Below are positions 43,142 to 52,126 of a stretch of DNA of 64,000 nucleotides, piece after piece; position 1 is the stretch's first letter; each line of letters opens with the position of its first letter. The notes under the pieces were generated by a model. The model made no database searches. It had not been told where the DNA came from and was given only the letters and a program-made list of their open reading frames with translations. This stretch comes from Variovorax sp. V93. GTDB lineage: Bacteria > Pseudomonadota > Gammaproteobacteria > Burkholderiales > Burkholderiaceae_C. The position numbers were made by a program, and so were the translations under genes. The stretch spans positions 62,001 through 126,000 of the forward strand of contig NZ_AP028669.1 of assembly GCF_041154485.1 (NCBI RefSeq), read 5' to 3'.

Positions 43142-43866
43142 GTCTTCTGTCTCCTGGGGGTGGTTTTCTTCTGCGGGGCCTTGGGTCGCGGCAGCGCGGC
43201 GCGCAGCCCGCCGACGATGAAGTTCACGAGCATCGGCGCCGCGGCCGGATCGCTGCGCCGGTTCTCGCCGTGCGAGAGCCGCTCGATGCGGCTGTCGTTC
43301 AGGTGGTGCAGCAGCGCTCCGAGCGAGAACTGGTAGCCCCAGGCGGCCTGCCCGCGCGTGGCATGCGGCAGCGCGACGTGCAGCGCATCGATGTAGGCCT
43401 CGGCCAGCGGATCGAAGTAGCCGCGCAGCACGCGGTCGGCTTCCTCGGTGGCGTGATAGAGCTCGCGCGCCACCAAGAGCGCGTAGTACTCGCCCTCGGC
43501 GCTCGCGCGCAGCGCCAGCACGGGCCCGGTGAAGGCCTCGATGATGCGCGGCAGCGTGCGCGCGTCGTCGGGGTCGTTGTTCACGGCCCGCAGACCCGCG
43601 AGCCGCTCCTCGATGCTGTGGCTCCAGTGCTCGAAGATCGCATGGAAGAGCTCGTGCTTCGGGCCGAAGTAATAGCCCACCAGCGCCAGCGGCACGCCCG
43701 CTTCCTCGGCGATCTGGCGGATGGTGACCGCGTGGTAGCCGTGCTGCGCAAAAAGCTTTTCCGCCGCCAGCAGGATGGCGTGGCGCCGATCGGGCCGGGC
43801 CGCTTCGGCGGCTGTGGCTGCGGCCCGGTGGGCGCTTCGCCTGGCGGGCGGGGTGCGGGTGTTCAT
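43138..43866 (-). CDS. TetR-family regulator of the ABC-cyclase-fahA operon
   Basis: A 242-residue TetR protein. The DNA-binding helix-turn-helix is in residues about 28-75 (AAEKLFAQHGYHAVTIRQIAEEAGVPLALVGYYF). The C-terminal region (SLGALLHHLNDSRIERL) resembles the CecR/YbiH-type dimerisation domain. ATG 43866 was preferred to an upstream start because the upstream frame crosses the putative operators. It is the first gene of the operon, with a 4-bp overlap to the binding protein. Two tandem operator-like sites lie 9-45 bp upstream. Confidence 0.88.
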   Translation of the reverse strand: MNTRTPPARRSAHRAAATAAEAARPDRRHAILLAAEKLFAQHGYHAVTIRQIAEEAGVPLALVGYYFGPKHELFHAIFEHWSHSIEERLAGLRAVNNDPDDARTLPRIIEAFTGPVLALRASAEGEYYALLVARELYHATEEADRVLRGYFDPLAEAYIDALHVALPHATRGQAAWGYQFSLGALLHHLNDSRIERLSHGENRRSDPAAAPMLVNFIVGGLRAALPRPKAPQKKTTPRRQKT

Positions 43867-43874
43867 CGGGCGTA

Positions 43875-43911
43875 TTGAACGTCTGTACAAAACTATTGAA
43901 CACACGTACAA
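43875..43911. promoter_or_regulatory. Two tandem palindromic sites TTGAAC-N4-GTACAA
   Basis: TTGAACGTCTGTACAA (43875-43890) and TTGAACACACGTACAA (43896-43911) are two copies of the imperfect palindrome TTGNAC-N4-GTNCAA, spaced exactly 21 bp apart (two helical turns). A lone TTGAAC is at 43931-43936. They lie between the divergent tetR and acetoacetyl-CoA synthetase genes. Confidence 0.65.
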
Positions 43912-43965
43912 ACCCTGAGGTCAAACCCGGTTGAACGGCGCGGAATGCGGCATTAGGCTCGGTGC

Positions 43966-45981
43966 ATGCCCGCTCCCAACATTCCCCAGATCCGCCTCTA
44001 CCAGGACTGGCTGCGCGAGCAGCGCGGCCTGTCCTTCGACACCTACGACGCGCTGTGGCGCTGGTCCGTGACCGACCTCGACGCCTTCTGGCAGAGCATC
44101 TGGGACTACATGGGCATCGTGTCGCCCACGCCGCGCACGGCGGTGCTGGCCGACGACCGCATGCCCGGCGCCAAGTGGTTTCCGGGCGCGCAGGTCAACT
44201 ATGCGCGCGAGGTGCTGCGCCATGCCGACGCGGCGCATGCGGCCGGCATGCCCGCCATCGTGAGCGACAACGAGCTGGGCGAAGTGCGCGAGATGTCGTG
44301 GCCCGAACTGCGCCGCCAGGTGGCCTCGGTGGCGCTCACGCTCAAGTCATTGGGCGTGCAGCGTGGCGACCGCGTGGCGGCCTATATGCCCAACGTGCCC
44401 GAGACCATGGTCGCGTTTCTTGCGTGCTCGAGCATCGGCGCGGTGTGGAGCGTGTGCGCGCCCGACATGGGCACGGCCGCGGTGGTCGACCGCTTCCGCC
44501 AGATCGAACCCAAGCTGCTGATCGCGGCCGACGGCGTGCACTACGGCGCCAAGCCCATCGACCGCAGCGCGGTGGTGCAGGAACTGCGCGGCGCATTGCC
44601 CAGCGTGCAGAAGCTGCTGTTGCTGCGTACGCCTTATGCCGCCGAGCAGCTTGCCGCCGACGCCGACTGGCAAAGCGCCAGTGCGCGCCGCGACGCCGAG
44701 GTGGCCGCCTTCGAGCCCGAGTGGCTGCCCTTCGACCATCCGATCTGGATCGTCTATTCGAGCGGCACCACCGGCCTGCCCAAGCCCATCGTGCACGGGC
44801 AGGGCGGCATCATCGTGACGATGTACGCCTGCGGGCTGCACAACGACATCGGCGCGAGCTACGGCGCCAACAACTTCAACGAGCGCTTCCACTGGTACAG
44901 CTCGACCGGCTGGGTCATGTGGAACTGCCAGCTCGCGGGCCTGGCCTTCGGCGCGACCATCGTCATCTACGACGGCCATCCGGCCGGCAGCAAGGAGAAG
45001 CCCGACTGGAGCGTGCTGTGGCGCTTCGTCGCGAAGCACCGCATCACCTTCTTCGGTGCCGGCGCGGCCTACTTCACCAACTGCATGAAGGCCGGCGTGG
45101 TCGCGGTCGAGTGCGGCGACCTGTCGCGCGTGCGTGCGCTCGGCAGCACCGGCTCGCCGCTGTCGGAAGAGGTGCAGCGCTGGGGCACGGCGCAGCTGCT
45201 GGCCGCCGGCGCGAGCAGCGTGTGGTGGTGCAACATTTCAGGGGGGACAGACTTCTGCGGCGCCTTCGTCGGCGGCAACCGCGAGCTGCCCGAGGTGCCC
45301 GGCCAGATGCAGTGCCGCCAGATCGGCCATGCGGTAGAGGCCTGGAACGAGGACGGCAAGCCCGTCATCGGCGAAGTGGGCGAGCTGGTCTGCACGCGCC
45401 CCATTCCATCGATGCCGCTGTACTTCTGGGGCGACGAAGGCAACGCGCGCTACCTGTCGAGCTACTTCGACACCTATCCCGGCGTCTGGCGCCACGGCGA
45501 CTGGATCAGGATCGGCGAGGACGGCGGCTGCATCATCTACGGCCGCAGCGACGCCACCATCAACCGCCAGGGCCTGCGCATGGGCACCAGCGAGATCTAC
45601 AGCGCCGTCGAGGCGCTGCCCGAAGTGCTCGACTCGATGGTGGTCGACCTCGAATACCTGGGCCGCGAAAGCTACATGCCGCTGTTCGTGGTGCTGCGCC
45701 CCGGCGTGGCGCTCGACGATGCGATGCGCGCGAAGATCAACAACGCGATCAAGACCTCGCTCTCGCCGCGCTTCCTGCCCAACGACATCTTCCAGGTGGC
45801 CGAGATCCCGCGCACGCTCTCGGGCAAGAAGCAGGAGCTGCCGATCAAGAAGCTGCTGCTGGGCCAGCCGCTCGAGAAGGTGGTCAACCCCGAGGCCATG
45901 GCCAACCCCGGCTCGCTCGGCTGGTACGTGGAGCTCGCGGCGCGGCGCGCCGCGGCCTCTCAGGGCATCAGCAGTTCGTAG
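43966..45981 (+). CDS. Acetoacetyl-CoA synthetase
   Basis: A 671-residue ANL-superfamily ligase (acetoacetate + ATP + CoA). The P-loop is YSSGTTGLPKPIVHG, the adenine region WWCNISGGTDFCGAFVGGN, the hinge-side motif SDATINRQGLRMGTSEIY and the catalytic C-terminal lysine region SGKKQELPIKKLL. RTPYAAEQLA and FHWYSSTGWVMWNC are typical of acetoacetyl-CoA synthetase rather than acetyl-CoA synthetase. It is divergent from the fahA operon and shares its operator region, fitting the acetoacetate released by FahA. Its 3' end overlaps the cyclase gene by 22 bp in convergent orientation. Confidence 0.92.
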   Translation: MPAPNIPQIRLYQDWLREQRGLSFDTYDALWRWSVTDLDAFWQSIWDYMGIVSPTPRTAVLADDRMPGAKWFPGAQVNYAREVLRHADAAHAAGMPAIVSDNELGEVREMSWPELRRQVASVALTLKSLGVQRGDRVAAYMPNVPETMVAFLACSSIGAVWSVCAPDMGTAAVVDRFRQIEPKLLIAADGVHYGAKPIDRSAVVQELRGALPSVQKLLLLRTPYAAEQLAADADWQSASARRDAEVAAFEPEWLPFDHPIWIVYSSGTTGLPKPIVHGQGGIIVTMYACGLHNDIGASYGANNFNERFHWYSSTGWVMWNCQLAGLAFGATIVIYDGHPAGSKEKPDWSVLWRFVAKHRITFFGAGAAYFTNCMKAGVVAVECGDLSRVRALGSTGSPLSEEVQRWGTAQLLAAGASSVWWCNISGGTDFCGAFVGGNRELPEVPGQMQCRQIGHAVEAWNEDGKPVIGEVGELVCTRPIPSMPLYFWGDEGNARYLSSYFDTYPGVWRHGDWIRIGEDGGCIIYGRSDATINRQGLRMGTSEIYSAVEALPEVLDSMVVDLEYLGRESYMPLFVVLRPGVALDDAMRAKINNAIKTSLSPRFLPNDIFQVAEIPRTLSGKKQELPIKKLLLGQPLEKVVNPEAMANPGSLGWYVELAARRAAASQGISSS

Positions 45982-47906
45982 AGCACCATGCGCGTCTGGC
46001 GGCCGCGCAGCGCCACCCGCTCGTCGATGCGGCGCGTCTGCAGCCGGCCCTTCAGGCCCGCGAAGGTGACCTCCGAGATCAGCGTGTGCGTGCCCAGCTG
46101 CTTGTTGATGCCCTCGATGCGGCTCGCCACGTTGACCACGTCGCCCAGGGCCGTGTAGGACAGCCGGTCGTTCGAGCCCAGCACCCCCGCGATCGCCACG
46201 CCGGTGTGGATGCCCACGCGCGTGCGGAACTCGGGCAGCCCGTCGGCGCGCCACTTGCGGTTGAGCGCACTCGTCTCGATGTGCAGCTGCAGCGCGGCCA
46301 GGCAGGCGCGGTACTCCGCGTCCTTCAGGTCGGCGGGCGCGCCCCACAGCACCATGATGCCGTCGCCCATGAACTTGTCGACCACGCCGCCATAGCGCGC
46401 CAGCACGCGCGTTGCCAGGTTGAAGTATTCGGTCAGCATGCGCACCAGCACATTGGCCTCCATCGACTCGGAGATCCGCGTGAAGCCCTCGATGTCGGTG
46501 AACATCACGGTCATGCGCCGCGGCGAGCCGCTGGGTGCCAGTGCCTGGCCTTCGGCCACGAGCTGGCTGATGACGTCCACCGGCACGAACTTGCTGAACG
46601 CCCGGAGGCTGCGCGCCGACTCGTCCAGCGCCTGGTCCAGGTGCTGGATCTCGAGCACGCGGCTCGGCTCGCGCGGCAGGTCGTCGAGCTCCAGCAGGCC
46701 GATGCGGCGCGCGGTCTGCGCGAGCTTCTCGACCGGCGAGGTGACCAGCCTGGACAACTGCAGCGACACGAACAGCGCGGCCGCGAGCAAGGCCAGGCCC
46801 AGCAGCAGCCACCACAGCACGGCGCGCCGCAGCTCGCCCAGCACGAAGTCCTCGGGCACCCAGCTCACCAGCTGCCAGCCGGTGGAGGGAATCGGCGAGG
46901 CCTGCGCGAGGTAGGGCCGCCCCTCGTGGTCGAACGAGAAGGCCGCGCCGCTTGCGCTGCCGGCCGTGCCGTCGCCCAGCATCTGCGCGTGCAGCGCGCC
47001 CAGCACGCCGGTGGGCGGCTCCGGCCGGCGCAGCACGCCGGGCTGGTCGCTGCGCGCCAGCACCTGGAAGTCGGTGCCCAGCACGGCGCTCTCGCCGCGG
47101 CCATCGCTCGCGAAGAGCCGCACGAACTGCGAGAGCCGGCCCAGCGAGACGTCGCCGCCCACCACCAGCATCTTCGAGCCGCCTTCGGCGTGGCGGCGCT
47201 TGCTGGTCAATGCGTAGGTCACACCCAGTTCCTGCGTCGCGGCGAAGGTGTAGGGCGCCGTCCATACGGGCCTGCGCATCTGGCGGGCCTCCTGGTACCA
47301 GCGCTGCAGCCGCGGGTCGAAGCTGCTGCGGAAAGACTCGATGCGCTGCGTGGCGAAGCGCTGCTGTGCGTCGACCTCGGGCGCGGGCGGCAGCTTGTAC
47401 TGCCAGGTCTCGATGGCGAGTTCGCCGGTGCCCGCGCCGCGCACGATGCGCCGGATGGCCGGCACCGGGTAGCGCAGCGCCATCATCATCTGGCCCGTGT
47501 CGTCGGCCACGTAGAGGCTGTCGAGTTCGGGCGACTGCTGCAGCAGGGTCCAGAGAAGCTCGGCCGTGCGCTGGGCATGCTCGCCTGCGGGACCGAGGCT
47601 GGGCGCGCCGGCCAGCGCTCCGACCGTCGACTCGGTCCTGGCGAGGACGGCGCGCATGTTGTCCTCGGTGCGGTGGTGGTTGGCCGCGTGCGCGGAGGCG
47701 CCGATCTTCGCCACCAGCCGCTGCGAGCCCCAGTAGCCGAGCGTGGCCAGCAGCAGCGACTGCGTCAGCGCCACGGCGCTCACGATGGTGCTCACGTCGA
47801 CCCTGAAGCGGCGCGAGAGCCGCGCCACGGCGGCGGAAAATTCAAAGAATGCGAGAGGCGGCTTTCCCGCCCCATCCACAGACCCGGATGAGTTCTTCTT
47901 GTTCAT
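45960..47906 (-). CDS. Membrane adenylate/guanylate cyclase with extracytoplasmic sensor domain
   Basis: A 648-residue class III nucleotide cyclase. One membrane helix near residues 37-57 and another near 360-380 (WWLLLGLALLAAALFVSLQL) enclose a periplasmic sensor region of about 300 residues, likely a Cache domain. A HAMP-like linker follows (SPVEKLAQTARRIGLLELDD). The catalytic domain has the metal motif MTVMFTDIEGFTRIS, FMGDGIMVLWGAP and LSYTALGDVVNVASRIEG. ATG 47906 has AGGGAG upstream; an in-frame ATG at 47948 is less likely. It probably makes cAMP in response to an external signal. Its target may be a Crp-family protein, but no link to the one at 10858 is shown. Confidence 0.87.
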   Translation of the reverse strand: MNKKNSSGSVDGAGKPPLAFFEFSAAVARLSRRFRVDVSTIVSAVALTQSLLLATLGYWGSQRLVAKIGASAHAANHHRTEDNMRAVLARTESTVGALAGAPSLGPAGEHAQRTAELLWTLLQQSPELDSLYVADDTGQMMMALRYPVPAIRRIVRGAGTGELAIETWQYKLPPAPEVDAQQRFATQRIESFRSSFDPRLQRWYQEARQMRRPVWTAPYTFAATQELGVTYALTSKRRHAEGGSKMLVVGGDVSLGRLSQFVRLFASDGRGESAVLGTDFQVLARSDQPGVLRRPEPPTGVLGALHAQMLGDGTAGSASGAAFSFDHEGRPYLAQASPIPSTGWQLVSWVPEDFVLGELRRAVLWWLLLGLALLAAALFVSLQLSRLVTSPVEKLAQTARRIGLLELDDLPREPSRVLEIQHLDQALDESARSLRAFSKFVPVDVISQLVAEGQALAPSGSPRRMTVMFTDIEGFTRISESMEANVLVRMLTEYFNLATRVLARYGGVVDKFMGDGIMVLWGAPADLKDAEYRACLAALQLHIETSALNRKWRADGLPEFRTRVGIHTGVAIAGVLGSNDRLSYTALGDVVNVASRIEGINKQLGTHTLISEVTFAGLKGRLQTRRIDERVALRGRQTRMVLYELLMP

Positions 47907-48095
47907 ACAGCTCCCTGTCGACCACTCGAACGCACCCGCGGCCGTCACGTCGGGCCGCGGATCGCATCCGGCCGCTCGCTGCTCCGATCGTTTTGTTGTC
48001 GGAAATCATGGCGAGCACCCGGGGTGCAGGGCGGATTTTGCGCGACTTCGGGCCGCGCGCGTCATGGCACGGTCGTGCGCAAGACGCGGGCCTTG
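47907..48095. other. Intergenic region upstream of the cyclase gene
   Basis: The 189 bp hold a GC-rich hairpin, CCGCGGCC (47936-47943) and GGCCGCGG (47953-47960) with a 9-base loop, about 30 bp upstream of the cyclase start. Otherwise I see no gene, and no strong promoter consensus is clear. Confidence 0.45.
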
Positions 48096-48809
48096 CTAGC
48101 GCGCGTCGTGGAAGATGATTCCCAGCGTGTGCCGCCGCCCCGAGCGCACGCGGCTCACGCCATGCCGCATGGTGACGCGGTAAGTGCCGCGCGTGCCCGC
48201 CACGGGCCGCTGGTTGACCGCGAAGATCACCGCCTCGCCCTGCGCGAGCGGCACCACCTCGGCGCGCGACTGCATGCGCGGGCGCTGCTCGGTGAGCACG
48301 AATTCGCCGCCCGTGAAGTCTTCGCCCGGCCGGCTCAGCAGCACCGTGAGCTGCATTGGGAACTGCAGCTCGCCGTACAGGTCCTGGTGCAGGCAGTTGT
48401 AGTCGCCCTCGACATAGCGCAGCAGCAGCGGCGTGGGGCGCAGCTGGCCCGCCGCATGGCAGCGCGCGAGGTAGGCCGCGTGGTCGGGCGGGTAGTCGGC
48501 CGGCTGCCCCATGGCGGCGGCCCATGCGTTCGCGAGCGGCGCGAGGCGCTCGTACAGCGCGCTGCGCCAGGCCGCGATCGAAGCGGGCAGCGGGTGGTCG
48601 AAGTACTGGTACTCGCCCTGGCCGAAGCCGTGGCGCTGCATCACCACGCGGCTGCGGAAACGGCCGGGCTCGTCATAGAGCGCGGCCAGCGCGGCGCATT
48701 CCTTCGGGCTGAACAGCACGCCGGTGGTCGCGCAGCCGCGCGTGGCAAGCTCGGTTTCGATGCGGGGCCAGTCGAGGGCGCGGACGATGTTGGCAGGAGA
48801 GGTCGGCAT
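48096..48809 (-). CDS. 2-oxoglutarate/Fe(II)-dependent oxygenase
   Basis: A 237-residue 2OG-Fe(II) oxygenase. The iron motif is HQDLYGE (His and Asp of HxD, in NCLHQDLYGELQFPMQL), and the distal His and cosubstrate-binding Arg are in TYRVTMRHGVSRVRSGRR. PGEDFTGGEFVLTEQRPR is typical of the prolyl 4-hydroxylase-like/AlkB-neighbour group. It lies 86 bp after the hydratase gene on the same strand and may be the last gene of the TRAP operon, or independently transcribed. Substrate unknown; protein, nucleic acid and small-molecule substrates are all possible. Confidence 0.8.
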   Translation of the reverse strand: MPTSPANIVRALDWPRIETELATRGCATTGVLFSPKECAALAALYDEPGRFRSRVVMQRHGFGQGEYQYFDHPLPASIAAWRSALYERLAPLANAWAAAMGQPADYPPDHAAYLARCHAAGQLRPTPLLLRYVEGDYNCLHQDLYGELQFPMQLTVLLSRPGEDFTGGEFVLTEQRPRMQSRAEVVPLAQGEAVIFAVNQRPVAGTRGTYRVTMRHGVSRVRSGRRHTLGIIFHDAR

Positions 48810-48895
48810 GCCGAAAGTGTGCGGCCGGCGCGGCCGCGGCGCTCGCTGTTTCCGGACATGGGTTCCGGCCACGCGGCGATGCCCGCGCGCGAACC

Positions 48896-49660
48896 TCAGA
48901 ACGAAAGCGCCAGCGGCGCGAGTTCGCCGATCTCCACGCGCACGGCCGTGCCCGCCGAGGCGAACAGCATGCCGGTGCACGAGCCGCTCGTGACGATCTG
49001 CCCGGCCCTGAGCCCGCCGCCGCGCGCGGCGCAATGGTTGGCCAGCCACACCAGAAGCGCGCCCGCATCGGGGCTCGGATGCTCGCCCACGGTGTGCGCG
49101 ACGGTCTGCCCGTCGAAATGCAGCGCGGCCTCGGCATGCCGCAGGTCGAACCAGGCCGGCGCGAAGGGCTGGCGCTGCCCCAGCACCAGCGCGCCATGGC
49201 TCAGCAGGTCGGCCAGCAGGGCGTTGGCATGGGCGCCGAACCAGTCGGCCAGCCGGGTCTCGACGATCTCGATCACCGGCAGCACCGATTCGACGGCGCC
49301 CGCCACATCGGCCAGCGTGTAGGGCGCGGCGCGCGGCGGCAGGTCGGCGCCGAGCTGGAAGCCGACCTCGGCCTCGATGCCGCGCAGCCGCCATGCCGGG
49401 CCCTGCAGGCGCACGCCGCCGGGCAGCAGCCCCTCGGCCGGCAGCGGCGCGCAGGTGGGTTCCTGGCCGGACGCGCGCGCGCCGACCTTCCAGCCGCCGA
49501 CCGGGCCGATCGCCGCCAGCGTGGCGTCCTGGATGGCATAGGCCTCGCTGCGGCTGGCCGTCTGCAGCAGCGCCGAGGGCACGCGCCGGCCCTCGCGCCG
49601 CGCGAGATGCAGCGCGTGTGCGGCGCTGGCCGGTGCAAGGCCGCCGCCGGCCGCGCTCAC
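48896..49660 (-). CDS. FAA hydrolase/2-keto-4-pentenoate hydratase-like enzyme
   Basis: A 254-residue enzyme of the MhpD-like branch of the fumarylacetoacetase superfamily. Landmarks are IGPVGGWKVGARA near the N-terminus, GIEAEVGFQLGADLPP with the metal-binding Glu, ESVLPVIEIVETRLADW, and GQIVTSGSCTGMLFA at the C-terminus. Such enzymes hydrate 2-oxopent-4-enoate or decarboxylate oxalocrotonate. The GTG start at 49660 was chosen because it overlaps the amidase stop as GTGA; ATG 49681 is an alternative. It is downstream of amidase in the TRAP operon. Confidence 0.8.
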   Translation of the reverse strand: MSAAGGGLAPASAAHALHLARREGRRVPSALLQTASRSEAYAIQDATLAAIGPVGGWKVGARASGQEPTCAPLPAEGLLPGGVRLQGPAWRLRGIEAEVGFQLGADLPPRAAPYTLADVAGAVESVLPVIEIVETRLADWFGAHANALLADLLSHGALVLGQRQPFAPAWFDLRHAEAALHFDGQTVAHTVGEHPSPDAGALLVWLANHCAARGGGLRAGQIVTSGSCTGMLFASAGTAVRVEIGELAPLALSF

Positions 49661-51036
49661 AGGGCGGGAAAGCGCTGCCACGGATGGGCGCGTTCGAATT
49701 GGCGGGCCAACGCCAGCAGCGCGTCGTCGCCGCCTTCGCGCGCGACCAGCTGCAGCCCCACCGGCAGGCCCTCGGCAAAGCCGCAGGGCAGCGCGATCGC
49801 GGGCAGGCCCACGGCATTGACGAAGCCCGCGAACACCGCATGGCCGCGCGGGCCGACCTCGCGGCCGTCGATGCGCGGCGGATGGGTGTCGGCCGCGGGC
49901 CAGGGCAGCGCCGCGGTCGCGGGGGTCAGCAGGAAGTCGTGCTGTTCGAACAGGCCTGCGAGTTCGCCGCGCAGGCGCTCGGCCTCGAACAGCAGTTCGA
50001 ACAGCTCGCGCGCGGAGGCGGCGCGGCCGGTCCCGGTGTTGGCCTGCATTGCGGGGCCGAACAGCGCAGGATCGAAGGGCCGCGGCCAGAGTTCTTGCGG
50101 ATGGTCCACCAGCCAGGCCAGCCCCACCTGCGCGAGCAGCGGCCAGCGCTGGTTCACTGCCTCGGCCAGCTCGAAGCGCGGCAGCGTCGTGACATGATGG
50201 CCGAGCGCGGCCAGGTTCTCGGCGGCGGCATCCACCAGCCGCGCGATGTGCGGGTCCACCGGGTGGTCCGCGAAGCGCGGCAGGTAGAGGATGCGCGCGG
50301 GCTTGGCTTCATGCGGTGCATCGGCCGCGGCGCGCGGCGCGATCGCCCGCATGACCGCGGCCACGTCGTCCACGCAGCGCGCCATCGGTCCCACCACCTC
50401 GAAGTCCAGGAAGATCGGTGGCAGCCCGTTGCCGCGCCGCACGCGGCCGCGCGAGGGCTTGAGCCCGACCAGGTTGGTGTGCGATGCGGGCCGGCGGATG
50501 GAGCCGCCGCCGTCGGTGCCCAGCGCGATCGGGCAGCCGCCCGCGGCCACCAGCGCCACCGCGCCGCCCGAGGAGCCGCCGGGCGTGAGCGCCGGGTTCC
50601 ACGGATTGCCGGTGGGCCCGAAGACCGGGTTGCCGGTGTAGCCCTGCATCGTGAACTCGGGCACGTTGGTCTTGCCGAAGATCACCGCGCCGGCTTCGCG
50701 CAGCCGCGCCACCGCCAGCTCGTCGCGCCCGGCGACCAAGCCGGCCAGCGCGCGGCTGCCCCAGTGCGTGGGCAGGCCGCGCACCTGCAGGTTGTCCTTG
50801 ATGGTGGCCGGCACGCCATCGAGCGCGCCGAGCGCGTTGCCCGAGCGCCAGCGCGCGGTGCTTTGCGCGGCGGCCTCGGCCGCGCCTTCGGCATCGAGCA
50901 CGACCAGCGCGTTGAGCCGCGGGTTCACCTCGGCCGTGCGCGCCAGGCAGGCCGCGAGCGCCTGTTCCGGCGTGAAGGCGCCGGCGCCAAAGCCGTCGGC
51001 GAGCTGGGCTGCCGTGAGTTGCCAGAGTGCTTTCAT
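49657..51036 (-). CDS. Amidase-signature-family amidase
   Basis: A 459-residue amidase with the Ser-cisSer-Lys triad: Lys80 (VPATIKDN), Ser155 (TPGGSSGG) and nucleophile Ser179 (GTDGGGSIRRPAS). Length and ends suit the family. It lies 6 bp after the first DctP gene and overlaps the hydratase gene. In the operon it probably removes ammonia or an amine from an imported amide, but the family is too broad to name the substrate. An indole-acetamide or aryl-amide substrate would be typical. Confidence 0.88.
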   Translation of the reverse strand: MKALWQLTAAQLADGFGAGAFTPEQALAACLARTAEVNPRLNALVVLDAEGAAEAAAQSTARWRSGNALGALDGVPATIKDNLQVRGLPTHWGSRALAGLVAGRDELAVARLREAGAVIFGKTNVPEFTMQGYTGNPVFGPTGNPWNPALTPGGSSGGAVALVAAGGCPIALGTDGGGSIRRPASHTNLVGLKPSRGRVRRGNGLPPIFLDFEVVGPMARCVDDVAAVMRAIAPRAAADAPHEAKPARILYLPRFADHPVDPHIARLVDAAAENLAALGHHVTTLPRFELAEAVNQRWPLLAQVGLAWLVDHPQELWPRPFDPALFGPAMQANTGTGRAASARELFELLFEAERLRGELAGLFEQHDFLLTPATAALPWPAADTHPPRIDGREVGPRGHAVFAGFVNAVGLPAIALPCGFAEGLPVGLQLVAREGGDDALLALARQFERAHPWQRFPAL

Positions 51037-51042
51037 CGTGGC

Positions 51043-52083
51043 TTACCGCAGGCCCACCACCGGCGCGACGACCTGCTTCCAGGTGGCCGAGCACTTGTCG
51101 TAGGACTTGTCGCAAACCTCGGCCCACAGCGGCAGAGAGACCGCGCCGACGGCGTCGTGCACCAGCTTCTGGTCGGCCGGCTTCACCGGCACTTCCTTCA
51201 TGGTGTAGCGCTTGCCGAGCTTGCACGGCTCGCGCCCCACGTTGCAGCGCGAGGCGTCGTCCCACAGCTCGCGCGAATAGGCCCAGGTGTCGGCCTCCAG
51301 CTGCTGGAAGGCGGCCGTCATCCTGGCTTGCTGCCCGGGCGGCAGCGCGTTCCACTTCTTCAGGTTGATGGCATAGGCGACGAAGTGGGTCTGGAAGCCG
51401 ATCGGCATGACGTGCGTGGTCACGTCGGGCCAGCCGGCCGAGTTGGCGGAGCTCGGCCCGGTGATCGCACAGTCGACCACGCCGCGTTCCAGCGCCTGCT
51501 GCGTCTCGGTGAATGCAAGGGCCACCGGAATGCCGTCGAGCCGCTCGATGAAGCGTGCGAGCGACTGGTCGCTCACGCGCACCTTCTTGCCCTTGAGATC
51601 GGCAAGGCCTGCAATCGGGGTCTTGCAGAACATGATCTGCGGGCCGAACGGATAGGTGCCCAGCAGCTTGGCGCCGTGGCGTTCCTGCAGCCGTGTGTCG
51701 AGCGGCGCGCGGTAGGCATCGACCACCTTGCGCGCGGTGTCGTAGTCGGTCGACAGGCCGACGATGTCGGGGCCGAGCAGGAACGGGTCGTCGCGCGAGA
51801 CCTGCGCGAGGCGCAGCGCCACGATGTCGAACAGCCCCGACTTCACCACGCGCAGGCCGTCGGCGTCCTTCATGCCGAGCACGTCGAGCGGCTTGTACTC
51901 GGCATCGATCGGCAGCCCGGTGTTCTTCGCGAAGTTCTCGAAGAAGGGCTGCTCCCTGTTCTGCTGGATCAGCCCTCCGGACACCAGGCTGCCCGCCACG
52001 CGCAGCCGCGCGTTCTCGGCCAGCGCGGGCAGCGCCTGGGCGAGGGCGGCCGCGGCAACGAGGGCGAGCTTGAGTTTCTTCAT
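51043..52083 (-). CDS. TRAP transporter substrate-binding protein DctP (paralogue 1)
   Basis: A 346-residue periplasmic DctP-type protein. The signal peptide is residues 1-22 (LALVAAAALAQALPALA). Conserved phrases include FKAITGxPI-like FAKNTGLPIDAEYKPLD, ADLKGKKVRVSDQSLARFI, GVVDCAITGPSSANSAGWP and a two-Cys C-terminal segment EVCDKSYDKCS. It is clearly paralogous to the DctP at 54087-55163 in the same operon. It lies between dctM and the amidase gene. Confidence 0.9.
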   Translation of the reverse strand: MKKLKLALVAAAALAQALPALAENARLRVAGSLVSGGLIQQNREQPFFENFAKNTGLPIDAEYKPLDVLGMKDADGLRVVKSGLFDIVALRLAQVSRDDPFLLGPDIVGLSTDYDTARKVVDAYRAPLDTRLQERHGAKLLGTYPFGPQIMFCKTPIAGLADLKGKKVRVSDQSLARFIERLDGIPVALAFTETQQALERGVVDCAITGPSSANSAGWPDVTTHVMPIGFQTHFVAYAINLKKWNALPPGQQARMTAAFQQLEADTWAYSRELWDDASRCNVGREPCKLGKRYTMKEVPVKPADQKLVHDAVGAVSLPLWAEVCDKSYDKCSATWKQVVAPVVGLR

Positions 52084-52126
52084 GGCTTCTGCTTGTGGAA
52101 GGTTGAGGGACCGCAGACGAAGCGGC

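Noticed and set aside
43962..47891. A 1309-codon open frame on the plus strand spanning acetoacetyl-CoA synthetase and the antisense of the cyclase gene
   Set aside because: It is an off-frame shadow caused by high GC. Its translation is low-complexity Arg/Ala/His/Gly-rich, and two well-supported genes occupy the DNA.
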